Origin: Lathyrus oleraceus
Lineage: Eukaryota; Streptophyta; Magnoliopsida; Fabales; Fabaceae
DNA: 64,000 nt
Reading direction: 5' to 3'
Assembly (NCBI RefSeq): GCF_024323335.1
Contig: NC_066583.1
Span: 271,680,916 to 271,744,915 of the forward strand
Shown: piece after piece, positions 22,151 through 33,508 of the stretch
Numbering within the stretch: position 1 is the first letter of the stretch
Layout: each line of letters opens with the position of its first letter
Position numbers and translations under genes: made by a program
The notes under the pieces: generated by a model
The model's input: only the letters and a program-made list of their open reading frames with translations
Told to the model about the DNA's origin: nothing
Database searches by the model: none

Positions 22151-23645
22151 AAAATATGACCCTATTATTTTGGTATAAGTTTTATGAAAATAAATAACAA
22201 AGGTTGCGTTTAGAAATCACCACTTAGATCAGCTTGGAGTCTCATGTGTAAGAACAAAAATTGTTCTACAACAGATACCAAGATTTTGATGATAACAAAG
22301 GACGAAACCAAAAATGGCACTCTAACAAAAAGTTTCTAAGTGTGCAGGAATCTAAACAAAAAGAAAGGAATCTGATTGCGTCATCAGATACAGAATCATA
22401 TCAGATACATATTATCAGAAGCATCTGAAGAAGTAACGCGCTCAAGGTGTTCTAACTCTGAGCACAACAGCAAAACATCAGAGGCATCTGAACAAGGAGT
22501 ACGCTCTAGAAGTTCTGACTCTGAACAAAAGTATATCCAAATTTCAGAAGCTCTCAGCGTCATCTGAAGACATCATCAGAACCCTAAGAGATCAAAACAT
22601 CAGAAGCTCCGAATCTCCATAGCAAGATCTCAGATTTAGAGTTACGTAGACTCTAATAGTGGATTTCCTAATTCAGAAAGAATAACGTCAACTTTGAATT
22701 TAAATGGAAAGGAACTATTATTGGAAAGAAGTTATTCAGGGAGACAAAGTTGTTTTGGCAAGAAACAACAGAAGTTATGGCATTGATTCCTAATCAAAGC
22801 AAAATCATCTGCCATCAATTTCAACGGTCCTTTCACCTCTATATAAAGGACAACAAACAACATTGAGAGATACACCTGAACACATTGAAATATTCTCTCT
22901 CTCTCTCTCTCAAAGTTTCACGAGCTTTTGCTCAGAACGTGAAATATTCTATTTGCTCTTACTGCTGTAATATTTGCTTTATCCTAGAAGCACTCTAGAT
23001 TACAAACTCTGTTTTTATCTAAGTTGTTTTTATATTCCTCAAGTGACTCTGCGTAGTCTGTATACTTGAGAGGACTAAGAGATCTTTCTCTTAGACGTTG
23101 GTTGTAATAATCTTTTAAGATTAGTGGATTAAGTCTTTGTTGAAGGCGAAATCACCTTGGCCGGGTGGACTGGAGTAGCTTTGTGTTATAAGCGAACCAG
23201 TATAAATTCCTTGTGTGGTCTGTGTCTGAAAAAGCGCTTATTTTCCAAAACAATTCAACCCCCCCCCCCCCCCTTCTTGTTTTTCTCACCTTCATCATGT
23301 GGCACATCTATTAGAGTATCTTGTGGTTGGAGGTTTAGAAATCACCTTGGTGAGTCTTTAGGTAGCTTTGTTTGCAATCTTTCTTCGAACAATGCATTTT
23401 TTGCAGAGATTATGGGAGCCATTCTTATAATGCAATATGCTATTAGTTGTAACTGGTCTAATTTGTAGTTGGAGACAGATTCAATGTTACTAGTTAAAGC
23501 CTACACTAAATCATTTGTAGTTGGAGATAGATTCAATGTTACTAGTTGGAGACAGATTCAATTTTTTGACAACTCACATCGATAGGTTTGAGAGTTTCAA
23601 TTTTTACCTAACTTTTCTTTAATATATCGGACTAATGCCCTCTTT
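22150..23645 (+). pseudogene. LINE 3' end, right arm of the inverted pair, split by a solo LTR
   Basis: The plus strand repeats the left arm (20900-21505) inverted: 22150-22246 holds the 5' part and 23295-23645 holds RNHLGESLGSFVCNLSSNNA plus the 3' sequence up to the TCTTTAATATATCGGAC words. The break corresponds exactly to a SIRE-type solo LTR with its target duplication. Confidence 0.65.
22247..23294. mobile_element. SIRE/Maximus-type copia solo LTR, 1048 bp
   Basis: It starts TGTAAGAACAAAAATTGTTC and ends TTTTCTCACCTTCA, giving TG...CA ends. An exact 5 bp target duplication, TCATG, lies at 22242-22246 and 23295-23299. The interrupted sequence (the LINE arm) rejoins perfectly once LTR and one TCATG are removed. 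Internal features typical of this LTR family are GATTTTGATGATAACAAAG, a CATCTGAAG/AGAAGC-rich zone, a (CT)n tract and a run of 14 C near the end. No internal coding region remains, so it arose by recombination between two LTRs. Frames at 22376 and 23157 lie inside it and are not genes. Confidence 0.9.
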
Positions 23646-24843
23646 TTAGTTTAAAAAAATAACAAAGGCGGCGTTTTTTTTAGAGGCCATCTTACTCTTT
23701 AAAATAAATTACCTCTTTTTGAAAGAAAAAAAAAAGTACTATAAAAGAATTTAGTCTTTAAGTAAATAGCGCATCTAGCCAGCATTTAGTTACATACTTG
23801 CAACTAATTTAAATGTGATTGTTTTAATACATGTGCATTATTATCATTTATAATGCCACGAGGCCCTTGACCTTGATCTGAATGTAGTAGTTGAGATTAT
23901 CTAATCTCAAACGGGACCTTCTTTAGAACAAAATGCCAAAGTAACATTGTATCGAGACATAACACATCTTTTAATAATGTTACATAAAAGAAGAGAACTT
24001 AAATGTACATACCTACTATATAAACTATATGAGAATTAAGAAAACAATAAATGAGAATAAACCACATGATGAAAAACATATTCATTAATTGAAAAAGTAC
24101 TTTTATTTATCTTAATACCTTAATATTTCACCTATTCATTTTTTTTGGCAGGAGAAACATTATTCAGGTCTACGCTCTCGGATATATCCGTTTCGCCCCG
24201 TTTATTTAAGCGCAAGAATTAATATATTTTTTGGTAATGTATTTTGCATGGCGGACCAAAGTTTTAAGGCCTACTCTGTCCTCTATTTTGCATGGCGGAC
24301 TAAAGCTTTAAGCATTGCACCTTCAACCGTGCTCACCCGATCCTTTCTTTTTTTTTCATGCTTTTGCGGAACAGACGTGTCATTTACCATCTCTAAATAT
24401 TTTTTCAGGATGGAAATGGCGTTTACCATCCTTAGATGTGATGCATGTGTAAAACAATTTTACTCCATTAGTGCATGAATATTCCAACATGAATCAAACG
24501 GTTTTGACGGTTGATATGAGATTAGAGGTCTCATATTACACAAACAAAACTAGGTTTAGACAATCACAGTTGTTCTTTTGAGAACAGATGGCTGAAATCA
24601 GTATTCCTGCACCAAATCCAAACCCGAATCGAACATAACTCAAACAATTAACGAAAATCTATAACTATAACTTTTTGAGAAAAAAGAAAGGTAAAGGGAA
24701 GATATCTACACACAAACAATCTTCATCTCAGTTCCTAATCCTATTCCTATTTGCAACTTCAACTCCCTCACATCTACCAATTAGCATTCTAGCAAAAATC
24801 ATGTCAAAAACTAAAGTAATTTTGAGTTTTGTAATCATATGTT
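23646..24843. other. Non-coding 3' flank of the kinase gene
   Basis: No gene is seen. TTTTGCATGGCGGAC occurs twice (24243 and 24285) in a short duplicated block of about 42 bp. Short frames at 24248 and 24675 lack family signatures. Confidence 0.3.
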
Positions 24844-27404
24844 TTAACATACATAGAGATAATCATCATCCTCAAACTCTGAAACTCCTAGCATTGCCAA
24901 AGCCAAGTGACTTTTCATCTCGCTGTTGGATTGTTGTAACTGAGAATAACAATCAATCACGCATCCGTTTCCAAGAAAACTCGACTTTCTTCTTTTAGAG
25001 AAAACAGGTTCTTCTTCACCTTTCAGTATTGCGATAATCTCGCGAATGCCAGGTCTCCTAGATTCTTCAGTTGTGACACAAACAGCTGCTGCTTCAATCA
25101 TTCTACCGATTTGATTTGAGTATCTCAAATTGCACTTGAGTTGAGGATCAAGCAACTCTTCAATTGCTCCTTTCCCCTTTTGAAGATAAGGTTTAGCCTG
25201 CAAATGAATGACAGATTCAATGTGTCAATAATGCTGCTGTTAAACTTAATGCAATATTCAAATTACAGCCGTAAATATCGTCATAAAATAAATGCCTAAC
25301 TCCGGTGAAAGTTTGATAAATTTAAGTACTATAAAGGGAACGATTTCATTGATTATGGATATTTTCAATGCATGTAGTTAAAATCTTAATCTAGGTTTTG
25401 AGAATGGAGTAGATTGTACATAACTTCTTTGCTAACTTGGTTATTATCAATCAAAAGACTCAAAAGGAATTAATTTGATTATAGTATAACCGGGAACTAA
25501 ATCTGTTTCGCAAAGTGTTACGTTAACTCACCCATAAGACTAAATTCTCTTCTCCCGGAGATCTTTTCGTTTCAATTGGCTTCCGTCCAGTAATGAGTTC
25601 CAATAAAACCACTCCAAAAGCGTAAACATCGGTCTTATCTGATACTTTCCCGTGTTGGAAATACTCAGGAGCCAAATATCTGTAAGGACAACAAAGTTAC
25701 AGAAAGTTTAATTTCAGTGATTTCAATGTGTAAAAAAAATACAAAATAGGCTAAAATTTTGTAGAATCAACATTATAGAGTTAAAGTTTGTACCCAAATG
25801 TTCCTTTGACGGTTTTGCAAAGGAAAGGAACGGAAGGCGCAGAAGTCCAAGTAGCTAATCCGAAATCACATAACTACAAAGTTAAACAAAACCAATCAGA
25901 ACGACTTGCACAGGCTTCTAATGACACGGTTTCCACATTACTTAATTACAAGCTATGAAGCACTGACACAAACATCAGACACGACACTCACACATCGACA
26001 CTGGTACTAATTTGAGAGAATGGAATAATCAAATATAACCACATATGTCGTGTTGGTGCTGGACATGTGACGCACTTTCAACCTTAAGCGCCGGTGCTAA
26101 ACAAACTACAAGTCTAGAACTGATTCAGAAAAAAACATCTCACCTTGGGAGTCTTCTTTGAAGAAAGCAGAATGTTAGAGGGCTTAATGTCCCTATGAAC
26201 AACACATCTTTCAGTTCCATTATGCAGATAAGCTATAGCTTCTGCAATCCCAATTGCAACCTTGTACCTCACAGACCACGGAAGTGTCGAACTACCCTTC
26301 CCACCTTTCTTCCTCCCTGTAAAACCGACACAACGAAAACCAGAATCAGTAAAACTCATCAATTTCAACAAAACAAAAGCCATGGAGAAAAATCAAATAG
26401 AAAATTAGTATCATACCATGCAAGTGTCGCTCCAAGCTTCCGCCAGAGACATACTTGTAAACCAAAAACAAACCCTCCTCAGAGTCAATACAAAAACCAA
26501 CAAGGGGAACAACATTAGGACTATGAAGAGAACTAGCAATCATCAATTCTCTACAAAAAGCCTTTGCAGATTCCTTATCTTCCTTGTCCAATTGCTTAAT
26601 TGCTACAGCAGTTCTCAAAAAACCAACTCTTCCCCTAAAAACACAGCTCAACGCCCCTCTCCCCAACACCCTACCTACACATACCATCACAAAAAACAAA
26701 TAAGTTGTTGAACTAAAACTGACTCAAAAGCATGATTGGTTATTTTCTTTTGTCTCCATAATTGATTCTAACTTAAAGCTAGAATTAGGAGCTTTAACAT
26801 CTAGAATTGATTTTTAGCCTCAAATTTATGTTGAAAGCACTTTAAAATTAATCTATACAAAACAAACACAAATCACTTTACATTCAACTCAATTTTTGTC
26901 ATAGCAGAATCAGACATAACATAACAAAACAAAACACTGTAACGGAAAGAAAGACCTAAAAAAGATACCTTTGGAGAAATTCCTAGTAGCAGAAACAATT
27001 TCAGCAAAGGTAAACCTAATCAAAGAGTGAGCAACAGGAGAAATAGTCTTCTCCAAAGACTCAACTCTCCTCAATTTCAACTCCTTAGCACGAGATTCAG
27101 TAACCCCATTATCCAAATTCACCATCAAAACAGTAGCAGCAGTAGAAGAACTCAAATTCAAAGACTCCAACTCCACCTGAGAATAAAAACTGAACCTAAA
27201 AGAAGAGTGAACAGATTGAGGATCAGCATTGTTCAACTCTGGTCCACACCCACCAGACTCAGCTAACAACCAAGCCTTGTTGTGCTCCAAAGTTGTCGTT
27301 TTGTGATCATTTTCGTCGTTTTGTTCATGACTCAAGTTCCTCCTTGAAGTTGAACGGCTACTAGTACTACCACCAAGACATGAAAAACCGAACTCCCAGA
27401 TCAT
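24844..27404 (-). CDS. Receptor-like cytoplasmic serine/threonine kinase (six exons)
   Basis: Exons on the minus strand are 27404-26969, 26674-26417, 26316-26144, 25873-25794, 25679-25532 and 25197-24844. All five introns are GT...AG, phases agree, and the spliced frame is 482 codons plus a stop. There is no signal peptide or membrane segment; the N-terminal 125 residues are Ser-rich with a Cys near the start ([12 protein letters not shown]). The kinase domain begins near residue 130. The glycine loop is GRGALSCVF (third Gly replaced), the ATP lysine is K172 in VAIK, the catalytic loop is HRDIKPSN (D274), the metal-binding DFG is D292-G294, and YLAPEY starts at Y317. The RD motif suggests an active kinase controlled by activation-loop phosphorylation. 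The C-terminal 60 residues are acidic. It resembles plant RLCKs that relay receptor signals, but the substrate cannot be told. The start at 27404 is chosen for its exon context; an in-frame upstream ATG at 27530 would add 42 residues. It is the only intact non-transposon gene here. Confidence 0.9.
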
Positions 27405-27560
27405 TGTTTTCAAAAAGTTACAAACTTGAAGTTTTTGTTGTAGTGACAGAAGATGAATATGTGTTGGAAATGTTAGTTGAAGCACCGCAGGTTTCTTGGG
27501 AAAAATCACAAGAAAATGCACAGAAACCAAGGAAATGAAAATGGTAGAGAGAGAAAGTAC

Positions 27561-27586
27561 AGAGAGAGAGAGAGAGAGAGAGAGAG
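27561..27586. repeat. (AG)n microsatellite in the kinase 5' leader
   Basis: Thirteen AG units lie about 160 bp upstream of the kinase start; in the sense direction this is a CT tract, common in plant 5' UTRs and core promoters. Confidence 0.8.
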
Positions 27587-27659
27587 GTGCTTTGCTTGTG
27601 GGGTGGGAAGGAATTTTGTAAAGAGGGAGAGGTGAGAATAAAAAGCATCACTGTCTATA

Positions 27660-29614
27660 AAAATATAAAATAAAATAAAATAAATATATAAAGACTTTTT
27701 ATTTTTTTATTTTTTTTATAAATAAAAAATCACAGTTTTAAAATAGATTTATTGTTTAAAAGTTGTTTTTTACCTTCTTTTTTTAATATGATATTAATAA
27801 AGTTCATTTATTATTTCATAGTTTTCAACAATAATATGTTTGAAAACACATTTAAAAAATAATAAAAAATTGTAAAATTCATTAATTTTGACTTTTTATT
27901 TTTTTAACAATAAAGTTAGTGAAGGTAAGACTGTAGTGTAATTGTTTTTATGGACAAATTCTCTTAATTTCTTGTGAGAAATAATGACAAGGGTGTTAAA
28001 AAAAGAGAGACATAAATGAGTTTTTTCTTTTTTTAGTTTAATGTATTTCTTGTCAAAAGGTAAGATTGTATATGGCAAGTGTGTTTATAATTTATTGTTT
28101 CTTTCTAAAGAATGGAGGTTTACATTTTGGAAAAAGTTAACATAAAGGAGGTATTGATTTATTTTTGTAAACAAAATTTTGACTAATCGAAATTTCATAT
28201 AAAATATTTTAAATCACTTAAATATGCTATTATATTTTTGTTTAGTTTATTAATTTAATGACCAAAATTTTATTATTTAAAAGTGGTTCTAGAATTAAAT
28301 TAGAAAATAAATAATAATTCTTTAATTTAATTTTAATGTTTTATTTTAATTTCTTAATTAAAAAATATTACAAATTAGTCTCTTAACTTTTCGTTATTTT
28401 ATTTGACCTCTTCCATTAATTTCTAACCAAAAATAAATAAATTCTAGTAAAGTTATATGATAACAAGATCATTGATACAAATATAAGTCATTATATATAA
28501 TTAAAAATTGATATAATATTTAAATCGTGAAAATTTGATTTTTAAAAAATATCATTAACTGAATGGTGAATAAATTTTTAATTACATATATTAATTTAAA
28601 TGTGTATCAATAACATTGTTGTCCACGTCTTTATGAGTTAATATTTTTTTTATAATAATTGATAAAAATAATCAAATAGAATAATAAAATAGAAATTAAA
28701 TAATTTACTTGTAACATTTTTAACTAAATTACTAAAATGAAATATTATATTAAATTAATGAACTAAAATATATATTAAACAATTAATTTTATAATATTAA
28801 TCAATAACATATTCTTAAAACTCCTTAATTTAGTTTTATGAAAATCATTAAATTTTAATTAAATATTTTTATGCTATTATTATCCGAGAGAAGGTTTAAA
28901 GAGATTGTTATATTTATTTTTTTAATTTAGTGTACAAAAAATATAATTGTTCCATAAAAAAAATATTCTTGTTTGATGAAAAGATGACATGGCTTGTTTC
29001 ACATGCTCTTCAATTATTATTCATTCATTCAGACAAAATAATGGGAAAAATTATTAAATAGTGTTATCGTAGTTCTAATTTTAATTCATTTAATTGTATG
29101 ATATTAGGTAGGGGTGGTCATTGATTTTATTTTTTATTTTTTTGGTTACAGTCATTGAATCTATTTTTCTCTATTCATTCATCTTCAAATTCGTCTTTTA
29201 AATATTAAAAACGTTAATAGATTGACAAATTTATCCTTTAATATTATAGATGATTCGATTCATTCAATTTATAAAAAAAAATCAATAAATAACTTTTGAT
29301 TTTGTATGAAATTCAATGAATCAATTTAGCTTTTTTTTTTAATTTCAATTATTTATATATTTTATAACGTTTTCTGAAAATAAAATAGTTTTCTTATGAT
29401 GAAAAAATGATAATAAATTTTGTTATTTTATGTTATTTATAAAAACTGCAGTAAAAACATAATATAATATTAATAACAACATATTAATAATAGGTGGAGT
29501 AATTCATCTGTGTGAGTTAAAACTGATAATCTAAAGTTTAATTCTTTATAATTGTATTTATTTTATTTATATATTAATGTAAATTAGATGTTGATATTTA
29601 TCAAGGCAAGAGGT
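27660..29614. other. AT-rich intergenic sequence upstream of the kinase
   Basis: No gene is seen. The sequence is strongly AT-rich with many A and T runs. The kinase promoter should lie in its first few hundred bases, but no TATA box can be chosen with confidence among the many AT words. TAGGGGTGGTCATTG at about 29109 resembles a hAT MITE end without a visible partner. Confidence 0.35.
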
Positions 29615-30053
29615 TGTTATGAAATTGATGTTCAAAAAATAGAGTATAATTGGTTTTTTGATTATCAAAATAACTGCAAAGTAAAGGAAAAGATAGGAGA
29701 GAAGAGAAAAACAATTCAAAATGGTTTATAATTGGATTCATGATTCAATTAGGGAATAATTTTTACAACGGAATATTCTATCACACCATTTTCTCCCTCT
29801 TATTAGAATTATTAGGGATTGATGGATAACTGAGAACTAATATGTTATTTATAAGAAAACCAAACCCTAGATTTTTACTATCATACTAAATAATTGACAC
29901 ATCAGGCTGTCTCAATTCAACATGCTAACTTAAACAAAAAGCTAATATTTTTTTGCATGCAAGAACGAACTTTGACTACGACATGCACATCTTCAACTAC
30001 TTGTCGAACCATGAAGCTAACCTTGTTGAGGCTAGAGTTTGATCCAAATACCA
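29615..30053 (-). repeat. 3' LTR of copia element B
   Basis: It starts TGTTATGAAATTGATG and ends TTTGATCCAAATACCA. It shares with 35512-35956 the blocks AAAGTAAAGGAAAAGATAG and CATGCTAACTTAAACAA and the TTGTCGAACC...GAGGCTAGAG end. Confidence 0.85.
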
Positions 30054-30098
30054 CAAATCTCTACCTTGGAACAAACTATACACTAACAAGGGAATAAA

Positions 30099-30805
30099 CT
30101 AGCTTTCATCATGGATCTTTGTCAACTGCATACAGTGGAAGATCTTACTACTCGGCAATGTCTTGATGATCATATCAACATCATTATCATCAGTCAAAAC
30201 CTTCAGCACTTGGATTTCCCCACGCTCGATTATCTCTCTGACGATCCCTTCCTTAACCTTGAAAATCCACTTACAACTGACTAACATGTCCCCTGCAGGT
30301 TTCTCGATCAACTCCCAAGTGTTATTATCATGAAGAGATCTTATCTCATCATCCATGACAATTCAGTCATTCAGTCTTATTTCGACTCCTTGCAACTTTC
30401 CTGTAGTCTCTAGGTTCTTCATCAAGAACCTCACTTGCAGAGATTAAATGTTATGAGATCTGCATAACCAGGTCTTTGAGGTGGCTTGATGACTCTTCTC
30501 GACATGTCTTTTACCAACTGGCAGTTATTATCATTCTCATCATCTTCATCATCACCTTGTGCTTCTTCTTCGATTTCATCTGGGTTATGCAATTCAACAT
30601 CACTATGCTCCACCTCAACAGGAATCTCTTTCAGTTCCAGCTCCTCTACACATATCTTCTTACTTCGACCAACATCATAAATTTTCTTGAACGCCATCTC
30701 AACTTCATTGAAAATTACATCTCGACTTGTGATACACCTAATGTGACTTGGCTCTAGGCACCACGACCTATAAGTTTTGACTCCTTCATGGTATCCAAGG
30801 AACAT
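30099..30805 (-). pseudogene. Integrase C-terminus to RT/RNase H junction of copia B, with a large deletion
   Basis: The frame at 30431-30805 gives MFLGYHEGVKTYRSWCLEP and an acidic linker, the end of the integrase region. The frame at 30099-30356 starts as the RT N-terminus (NNTWELIEKPAGDMLVSCKW, then IFKVKEGI) and passes at about 30235 directly into the RNase H tail (REIIERGEIQVLKV, TDDNDVDMIIKTLPSSKIFH). The RT core including YVDD and most of RNase H are therefore missing. Confidence 0.75.
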
Positions 30806-30828
30806 ACATCTCAGAGCTCTAGGTTATA

Positions 30829-33508
30829 TGTAACACCCTAATCCCCGACTCGATATTTAATAAAGTGATGCAAATAATAATCCACAAATTATAGTGTCAC
30901 GCATGCTTCACCATAGCATAAAAATATCAAATACGAAATAGTCATGTGAAAGTAAGCAGCGGAAATAAACAAGTTCGACATAAAAGTCTCAACAAAAAAA
31001 AACTACAACATAAATAAAGCATAACACAAATAATGAATGACATTGCATCTCCAATGCTACATATCAGAGTGACTCATCTAAGACCCAATGATAAAAGCTA
31101 AAGAGGCATTGACACCATCCTCTACCTCAAGCGGCTACTCATGTACCTGATATTTTGTATTCCCAAAGAGCACAAATGCCAGAACAACAAACAGGGGGTG
31201 ATAATACATCTAACAAATGTTAACGGTGAAATTCAAAAAAATAGGATAGTAATAACGAATTACAAAGTGTCGTAATCGCACTCAAAAACACAACCAATAG
31301 ATAACAATGCAAATGCAATGCCAATGCCACCAACTTCTTCTCAAAATGCATGTGGTACCAAATCACTGGGACTAGAGGTGTGTTATTGATATTTCTATGT
31401 CTCTGGTTCCTCTCTGAGTCGTGTCCTTCTCTGGACGTGAGATCGTCATAGTTTCTTTCTAAACCAGATCATCATTAGATTGAAGTCTTACCTATCTTTG
31501 AAATAAATGAATCCATGATTATAAATAACACAAACATGCAACATCATCAACATCACAAAACCACAAATGTTTAAACATCCTAAAAAAGGTTTCACTCTTA
31601 AACCTATAAGTTGTCAATCACATGACTTATTGTAATCCCTCTCTGGATTACTATACTCAAGTCGCCAATAAAGGTCTCACTGTAATCCCTCTTTAGATTA
31701 CTATTCTCAAAAATATGTTTTTAAAATAATTTCAAATATTTCTCCTCAAAAAGGTAAAGTTGTGTTATTACCCTAAACTTCAACTCATCAAAGTACTAAA
31801 TGAACTCAAAAAGTCTCAAAACTCATAATTCTCAAAAAATCATAATTCTTAAAATTCTCAGAACTCAAAGTCCTCAAAAGGTCTCAAAAAGGTTAAAAAT
31901 CAACGAACGATAACTCTACTAGGATAATGACAAACAAGTTCCTCAATTTACTCAAAAGTGACTCTAAGGTCACCAAAAGGACTCTCATTCACAAGATGCT
32001 CAAAAATTCCACCGAAGGGCTCCCAAACTTAAAACTCTCCAAAAAAAATTTGAAACTCGAAAAAATGCCGAAATGCCTAAAAACTCGGAAAAGTTGAAAA
32101 CGCTTGAATTCGAGAATCATCGTCAGAATCGTCTGACTGCCAGTCGTCTCCGCCGTACGACACATTATCGTCGACGCCGCTAGAACGTGGCGCGGCGTGA
32201 CACCTGATCATAAGGATCAGAAATCGCCACTTGTCGGCCGTCACCTTTTTGGCGTGGCATGTCCGCCACCGACCGACGCGGCCAACCGTCACGGCTCGCC
32301 GTTGTGCGGCCTGAGCATCGCCGCCGTGGCACGCCATCACGCGGCCCGAGCGCCGCCGCCGCGAAAACCGTCGCACAACTGCTATCGTGATGATCCCCGG
32401 CCATAACCATTCCAGCGTGGCCGCTGCCCGTCGCGACCTATTCCCCTCCCTTGAACTGATTTTCAATTTTTCGTAAAAACCCTGATTTTTCAAAATTTCA
32501 ATTTTTCAAAAAAATGAATTTTCAATTTCTTTTGTTTCTGCCAAAAATTGAGGTTTTATGTAATTTGGAAAATTATCTGAAATAATCGATTCAGGAAAAA
32601 ATTTAGGGAAAACATAACAGTGTTTCAAAATCACGCATTTGGGAACTCAAACGATCCAAACGGAATCGTTCGAATCTCCCAGGGCAAAATCCCAACTCAC
32701 AGAAATCAACCCAAAAAGTAGATAACTCATACAAACAAATCATCATTGATACAAGGTTATAACATACAACAATAGGTTATAGAGAATTTAGGGGATTTAT
32801 CCTAAATCCCATATTAGGGTCTCAGAGTAAACATGTATCAAACATTCTCAATAGATCCTAAGCAAAAAGGGTAAATCTAGGATAAAATATACAACCCCTA
32901 AGGCACTGATAGAAGGGTAAAGAACATGTATTATCCTGCATGCCTAGGTCACTCATCAGTAGACAATCCCCCATTTACCTTAGATTTGCAACAAAGATGA
33001 TAACTTTTCTCTTCAAGCCTAACTCTTCTTCCCGAAATTCTTTATGTTCTTTCTGCCTCTTTTTCATGTATGCCAGAAATTTCTAAAACCTAACTTTTCC
33101 CCACACTTTAGTATTTATATGGTCCTTATTTCTCAAAATCACACTTTTTGCCCAATTTAATCCCAACTTCTCTCCTCTCACCTCATACTCTCCTCTATTC
33201 CCACAATTGACCCATTCTCCTATTTATTCAATTAAATTATTATTTAAATTAAATAAATATTTAACTTAAATAATTATTTAATCTGAATTTTTCTATTATT
33301 TTATCTTATTCAAAATAATTAATTATGCCTAATTATCTGTAATAATTCAATAATAAAATTATTTCATCTACTCTCAAATCTCAGATCCCCGGTAATTAAT
33401 AAATTACCAAAATACTCATATACTCAAAAAACTTCAAAATCAATTATAATGAAATAATGCACACCAATAATTAGATGATATACTCTATTTAAAAGTTAGG
33501 GTGTTATG
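30829..33508 (-). mobile_element. Tekay-like Ty3-gypsy solo LTR nested in copia B
   Basis: It begins TGTAACACCCTAATCCCC and ends AGTTAGGGTGTTATG on the plus strand. The TGTAACACCC...GGGTGTTACA frame is the same as in the intact Tekay element at 54811-63372, and on the minus strand the internal layout is parallel (AT-rich start, GAAGAAG stretch, CTAAGGTAAATGGGGG, then a pyrimidine and CAGGTACATGAG near the end). It interrupts the integrase between KVE and the RALRCMFLGY stretch. The final CA appears mutated to TG and the target duplication is unclear. A GC-rich block at 32100-32450 gives long frames on both strands that are not genes. Confidence 0.65.

Noticed and set aside
23265..23275. Run of C that might indicate a sequencing fault
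   Set aside because: A C-rich run near the end is a normal feature of this SIRE-type LTR, although its exact length may be misread.
22376..23468. Plus-strand frames with Ser/Glu-rich or mixed products
   Set aside because: They lie in the SIRE solo LTR or run across its end into the LINE arm.
22190..23680. ATAACAAAGG words on both sides of the right LINE arm, which looked like a LINE target duplication
   Set aside because: The first copy lies within the part shared with the inverted left arm, so it predates any insertion end there; similarity in A-rich sequence may be chance.
32100..32450. CpG island of a host gene promoter
   Set aside because: No gene adjoins it; it is internal to a solo LTR bounded by TGTAACACCC and GGGTGTTA.
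32077..32493. Overlapping long frames on both strands with Arg/Ala-rich products
   Set aside because: They come from a GC-rich block inside the solo LTR; no domain, no start context, and stop codons are simply rare at that composition.
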